DNA of 11,859 nucleotides. Source: Saccoglossus kowalevskii (Eukaryota > Hemichordata > Enteropneusta > Harrimaniidae). This document shows, one piece after another, positions 8,396-11,859 of the stretch (its first letter is position 1; each line of letters opens with the position of its first letter). Location of the stretch: NCBI RefSeq assembly GCF_000003605.2, contig NW_003109087.1:289001-300859 (forward strand), in the 5' to 3' direction. The notes under the pieces were generated by a model that had not been told where the DNA came from, did no database searches, and worked only from the letters and a program-made list of their open reading frames with translations. The translations under genes were made by a program, and so were the position numbers.

Positions 8396-9635
8396 CACAC
8401 AATCTCACTTCAATCCAACTCACTTGTATGCAAATATACTCCATTTTGAGCTTGATATGATATATGCATAAATATCACAAAAAATACATGTCATCCTACA
8501 TTACCAAACAAAATATTTCAATACAAATAAAATAAATAAATATGGATTTGAGGCAGCATACTGTCCTGCTTTCAATACAACATACATGAATCTTTAATTG
8601 CAATGCAGAATATTGCAATTTATATTCATTAATGGGACAAGTTAAAAAGAACATAAAAACCTTAATAATGCTGTACATGTATTACTTACCAAAAACAAAG
8701 AATTCAAAATATACCCGACTTTCATCATTTCAGAAAAAACAAACAATATTTGGCTAATAAAATTTTGAAAATTGTAAACAATATATACTTTACTTACACA
8801 TTTGGCAATATAAAAAAAAATTATATGAAAAAACATCTTATCTAATATGGTTGGCAGTGTTCATCAGAATGCTTACTATACATTAAAATTGAATGCTGAG
8901 ACACAAAACGAAATAGAATTCTTTAAAAACTAAAACACTTTGGCAGTGTAATTTTACAATAAGATTCAAACCAGCTGAAAAAAACAAATCTACATAATTT
9001 GCAGGCATAATAATGGCTTGTGAGTTTGGTTAAAAGTTAAGGCAACATATTATCTATTTAAAAACACCAACATAGAAATCACATAGAAATCATCGGTAGC
9101 TTGCATAAAACATTCCATCAACACAAAAGGCATCAATATATATGTAATAAAAACAAAATATTATCTTAAAATGTAAGGATAAGTATTGCCTTTTATACAC
9201 ACCCAATATCTGTCAATGGCATAGGAATAAAAATACAAGGTGATTTATAAACTTATCCTTTCAAACAAAGATTCCTTATAGAAATATGGAATGATAAGTG
9301 ATATGAACTGCAATGTAGTTTTCTCGTATACACAAAGATCAATTATACTCATAAAGGCAGGAATAATTTAGGATGTGTACTTTACATAGTCATTTACAAA
9401 CAGGCAAACTGCACCATATGGCTATATATTTCTATATTAGCCATTATAATAAAAATGCTGATATATCACATTACTGGTATTGCTGTGAGTAAATATTGGC
9501 CTACTAAAGAGAAATGGCATTCTGAATAACCTCACAGAAAACATAGCCTTATCATAATGCCCTGATCCGCTGTAGAACATTTACCATCCCACTGTAACAA
9601 TCTCACACGCAGACGTTTCTAAATCTCATCAGACA

Positions 9636-9799
9636 TTAGATAAAAGCTGTAGAGTGGATATCATTTACAGGACTCTCACCATCCTCAGCAATCAGATATC
9701 TCTGTAGCTCTTCTTCTAATTCCTCTGTATCAGAGTCTTCTATAGCCAGCGGCTCCAATTCAATATTATCTGGTGAGTCTAACTCCATACCTCCTTGCT
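9636..9799 (-). CDS. Terminal coding exon, acidic C-terminus of an unidentified protein
   Basis: After the acceptor at 9801-9800 the exon starts with two bases of a split codon, then 53 codons and TAA at 9638-9636. The reading begins QGGMELDSPDNIELEPL, has a central block EDSDTEELEEELQRYL, and ends NDIHSTAFI. Seventeen of 53 residues are Asp or Glu, with one Arg and no Lys. SDTEE fits the casein kinase 2 consensus, and the Leu/Glu spacing suggests a short amphipathic helix. The tail loosely resembles the acidic C-terminal helices of ESCRT-III/CHMP proteins (ELEAEL-type), but the MIM1 consensus is not met, so I do not name it. Exon support comes from the branch point, the acceptor, the open frame and a clear shift to AT-rich sequence after the stop. 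Upstream exons must lie beyond the intron or outside the window. Confidence 0.6.
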
Positions 9800-9828
9800 C
9801 TGCAAGAACAATAATGTCTGAGTCAGTA
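9800..9828 (-). promoter_or_regulatory. Splice branch point and 3' acceptor
   Basis: On the - strand, TACTGAC at 9828-9822 is a near-consensus branch site. It is followed by a T-rich run ending TTGTTCTTGCAG at 9800, so the branch A lies about 23 nt from the AG. The geometry is that of a canonical metazoan U2 intron end and fixes the start of the terminal exon. Confidence 0.65.
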
Positions 9829-10440
9829 TTATCATATGTAGTGGTATTAATCTACTATAAGGATGTAGTCACTTGTGTTTGCATTTGCATCACTGTTGCG
9901 TACATCTAACTAAATACCCATGTGATTCAGATCTCATAGGAACTGTTAGAACATGTGTTAAAGGCCACCTTATAGTCTCCAATTGATGCGGATTTTATGC
10001 ATATAGAATCAACTTGATATGAAGGATTTACCGATGTAGTATGGATGACCTCAGTGATAGTTTTCACTTTACATACTTACTTAACATATGGAGTAAAATA
10101 TAAAACAAAAACTTAGTTATACAGTTATTATGGATTAAATTGCAAAACCCTAGGCATAAATCTACATATTGTCCACAAGTGAAAACAAACACTGGATGAA
10201 ATTTTCAAACAATTAGACAGAAACATTGTTACAGTTGCATGGCTTTCCTCCCTAGGGATAATTTCCCTAAGCCCCCCACCCCAGCCATACATTTTGCTTG
10301 TCTTCAAGGTGCACATCAATTTGAAATATGTGGCTTTTTTTGTTTTTGCAATTTTACCAGTTATCATGAAAATGGGGAAATGTTTGTTGTCAGACGTCTT
10401 AGGGTTAAAACAATGCACTCTTGTGGCGATCCAATAATGG

Positions 10441-10499
10441 GCGATATATAAATGGCATGATAAATATATAAACCACTGCGAGATATAAATAGCCTATGT
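10441..10499. repeat. Short direct repeat, period 37
   Basis: GCGATATATAAATGGC at 10441 recurs as GCGAGATATAAATAGCC at 10478, with an ATATATAAA between them. GGGCGA at about 10440 and TCGCCC near 10501-10506 enclose the pair as a 6-bp inverted repeat. It may be the relic of a small element. Confidence 0.4.
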
Positions 10500-10825
10500 T
10501 TCGCCCACTGATAAGAAATATTTAGAAAAACGACTTAACCTTCTCAGCACGTTAACATGGCTATAAACATAAAGACAAAGTTGGCTGTTCATTGTTGAAC
10601 TACTTTCAGCTTATTTCATGTATTTGGCCATGAGAGTAGTTATAATAAAATATCAAGGAGATCTAGGTACACTTTGTAATGTTGATTAGATATTCCTACA
10701 AAGATTATCAGTAAAATATTAATCGAAAAAAGCTTGGAAAGAACACCTGTGTGCGAAGGTATTGGAGGTACTAAGTACAAATAAAAAAATTATAAATTGT
10801 ATTTAATATTACTGTACGAGTAGCA

Positions 10826-10842
10826 CATCTCCAATGGAGATG
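10826..10842. repeat. 17-bp palindrome CATCTCCA-A-TGGAGATG
   Basis: Perfect 8-bp arms surround one central base. No flanking element is seen, so chance or a binding site is possible. Confidence 0.5.
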
Positions 10843-10950
10843 AAGCAAAAATTACATTTTATTGCATGCAAAATCATAGAAACGTCTTATTTTGACCATA
10901 GACTTGTCTTTGTCATTATTTTTAAGCACATGTGCTTCCACAAATGTAAT

Positions 10951-11040
10951 AGAGCAAATACAGCATTCAAGAATATAGCTGCAAGCAATGACCAGTGTGG
11001 TTCGAAGGGGCTATGGTATAACAATCATAAATATTTAACA
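10951..11040 (+). repeat. Head segment of copy B, shared with copy A
   Basis: It aligns with 5324-5402. Differences are mostly transitions (C/T, A/G), consistent with old copies. GGTTCGAAG at 10999-11007 resembles a tRNA B box, but copy A has GGTTCCAAG and no convincing A box lies upstream. Confidence 0.75.
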
Positions 11041-11063
11041 AAATCATGATCATATACATGTAT

Positions 11064-11480
11064 GATGTCTTGATATTTCAATCATATACCTTGTCTGAAA
11101 ATACAATTATAGTGTAAGTTATAGTGTATCTGCAACAGTACTCAAGATATTAGTTATGCATATTAATGAGGTCACCTGACCATATATAGTCATCCTCCAC
11201 ATCAGTCGTATCTCTTGTCTGATGCACTCATTATAATAGCACTGATTGGATGACCCTATCTGCAGCAGTGCTTAAGACATCATATTTACATGTCCATGTA
11301 TGGTCATCTGATGTGGTATTCATATTTTATATGTGATGCCTTCAATATTGCACTGGTTGTCATTATCCACAACAGTGCTGGAGATGTGACATGTTAGTAG
11401 CATCACTTGTGTAATGTCTTCATTATAGCACAAGTTGCAGGTCTGCATCTGCAACCGTGCTTCAGATGCATGTATTACAG
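11064..11480 (+). repeat. Degenerate tandem repeats, four units, period 78-157 bp
   Basis: Two landmarks recur in the same order. The first, (G/A)ATG(T/C)CTTCATTATAGCACT-like, falls at 11064, 11221, 11335 and 11413. The second, CTGCA(A/G)CAGTGCTTAAGA-like, falls at about 11131, 11261, 11368 and 11450. Steps shrink along the array, so the units have lost sequence by deletion. The unit differs from the array unit of copy A. Confidence 0.65.
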
Positions 11481-11509
11481 CAATGCACATTTATTAGGTC
11501 ACATGACCA
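11169..11509. promoter_or_regulatory. Two AGGTCA-nn-TGACCA near-palindromes
   Basis: AGGTCACCTGACCA at 11169-11182 and AGGTCACATGACCA at 11496-11509 are inverted AGGTCA half-sites spaced by two bases. Nuclear receptors bind AGGTCA half-sites. Both sit in a similar ATGCA(T/C)ATT context, so they are copies of one repeat segment. Function is inference. Confidence 0.3.
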
Positions 11510-11640
11510 AATGTATTCAAAATATGTAATTTATATGCATTTCACCCCTGAAATAATCAGTTGTGTGAATTATCCAAGTATGTACCAAGTTTTATTGAAA
11601 ACCATTTTCGTAAATATTGCTATTATCTATAAGAGAGCAT

Positions 11641-11859
11641 AGTCTCAAGTGTCAAAATATGCCAACCTGCAGGGGGTTATGCATAAATCTTATATACGGT
11701 ATTAGCAGATACAAGCAAAAAAAAACGTTTTAATGGATTACTTTTAACTTTTTACAAGAGTTCATGTCATGCATTTGCAAAGAGAAAATATTTATTTATA
11801 ATCCCACAAATATATGATTTATAAATGTTTGGATAATTTTGCCAGACAGGTTACAAAGT
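11641..11859. other. AT-rich end of window, nothing recognised
   Basis: No coding frame, repeat or RNA gene can be supported here. Confidence 0.4.

Larger units (their letters stand above)
8041..9635 (-). other. AT-rich probable 3' UTR of the - strand gene
   Basis: This lies directly downstream (on the - strand) of the stop codon at 9638-9636. It is strongly AT-rich, has no LINE or array sequence, and has no supported coding frame of its own. The frames at 8496-8678 and 8642-8836 are low-complexity by-products. Candidate poly(A) signals on the - strand are ATTAAA at 8598-8593 and AATAAA at 8305-8300. A UTR of about 1.0-1.35 kb would result. The assignment is inferred from position and composition. 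Confidence 0.45.
9829..10920. other. Probable intron of the - strand gene; no exon seen
   Basis: No further exon with an acceptor and donor could be supported. The overlapping open frames at 10128-10418 (minus) and 10239-10451 (plus) cross a C-rich stretch with a TAGGGA/TCCCTA hairpin (10253-10269) and look like repeat debris. Other small structures are a GCGA(T/G)ATATAAAT direct repeat at 10441 and 10478 and a palindrome at 10826-10842. Confidence 0.4.
10921..11640 (+). mobile_element. Interspersed repeat, copy B
   Basis: This is the second copy of the family seen at 5309-7006, in the same orientation. It has the head (10951-11040, with AGCACATG and about 17 extra bases in front), a repetitive middle (11064-11510), and a unit start GAATTATCCAAGTATGTACCAAGTTTTATTGAAAACC-like stretch at about 11567-11603. 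That last part matches GAATTATCCCAGAGAATTTATGTACCATGTTT-type sequence at 6140-6172 of copy A. It lacks the ATGCAAATTAGG array and the CA tail, so it is shorter and more rearranged. Ends cannot be fixed exactly. If the - strand gene is real, copy B would lie inside one of its introns or upstream of it. Confidence 0.6.

Noticed and set aside
8496-8836. Two minus-strand open frames rich in Phe, Ile, Tyr and Cys
   Set aside because: Their composition follows from AT-rich sequence. They lie in the probable 3' UTR and have no start or splice context.
10128-10451. Overlapping open frames on both strands
   Set aside because: They cross a C-rich, hairpin-containing stretch with no splice signals or protein similarity, so they look like repeat by-products.
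10976-11007. tRNA-derived SINE promoter (A box near 10976, B box GGTTCGAAG at 10999)
   Set aside because: The A box is poor, the spacing is too short, and copy A lacks the B-box core.
10951-11049. The head of copies A and B can be read as the same peptide frame (RANTAFKN...ASNDQ)
   Set aside because: Copy A soon meets a stop, there are amino-acid changes as well as silent ones, and no known domain fits. Shared descent of a repeat explains the similarity.

Overview
The window looks like AT-rich, gene-poor DNA from an animal nuclear genome. I see no operons and no ribosome-binding-site-led genes. I do see a decayed non-LTR retrotransposon, other interspersed repeats, simple-sequence tracts and at least one convincing spliced exon. 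The retrotransposon type and the repeat array ending in a CA tract are typical of marine invertebrates (lancelets, hemichordates, molluscs, cnidarians), but the species cannot be fixed from the sequence alone.

Layout. Positions 1-560 are richer in G, C and CpG than the rest and hold a perfect CRE-type palindrome, but no gene I can recognise. Positions 561-2740 are unassigned apart from a pentanucleotide repeat and two hairpins. Positions 2741-5306 hold a nearly full-length but dead LINE ORF2 of CR1/L2 type on the + strand: an APE-like endonuclease, a linker, a reverse transcriptase and a C-terminal domain. It is broken by many stops and frameshifts, and key residues are replaced. Positions 5309-7006 hold a second repeat (copy A): a head of about 90 bp, a middle part, a degenerate tandem array of about 120-147 bp units and a CA tract. 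Part of the same family recurs at 10921-11640 (copy B) in the same orientation.

Positions 7499-7690 are a G-rich three-unit repeat ending in a C tract. Positions 7945-8040 may be a short + strand terminal exon (weak). The best cellular gene evidence is a - strand terminal coding exon at 9799-9636. It has a branch point and acceptor on its upstream side, an acidic 53-residue C-terminal tail and a stop codon. An AT-rich stretch downstream (9635 to about 8280) is probably its 3' UTR. Within that lies a 155-bp foldback structure whose loop contains a poly(A) signal for the - strand. Positions 9801-10920 would be intron of this gene.

I see no CRISPR array, rRNA, convincing tRNA or multi-gene system. 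The points most worth following are the two-copy head-plus-array repeat family, the 155-bp foldback over a poly(A) signal, and the unidentified acidic C-terminal exon.
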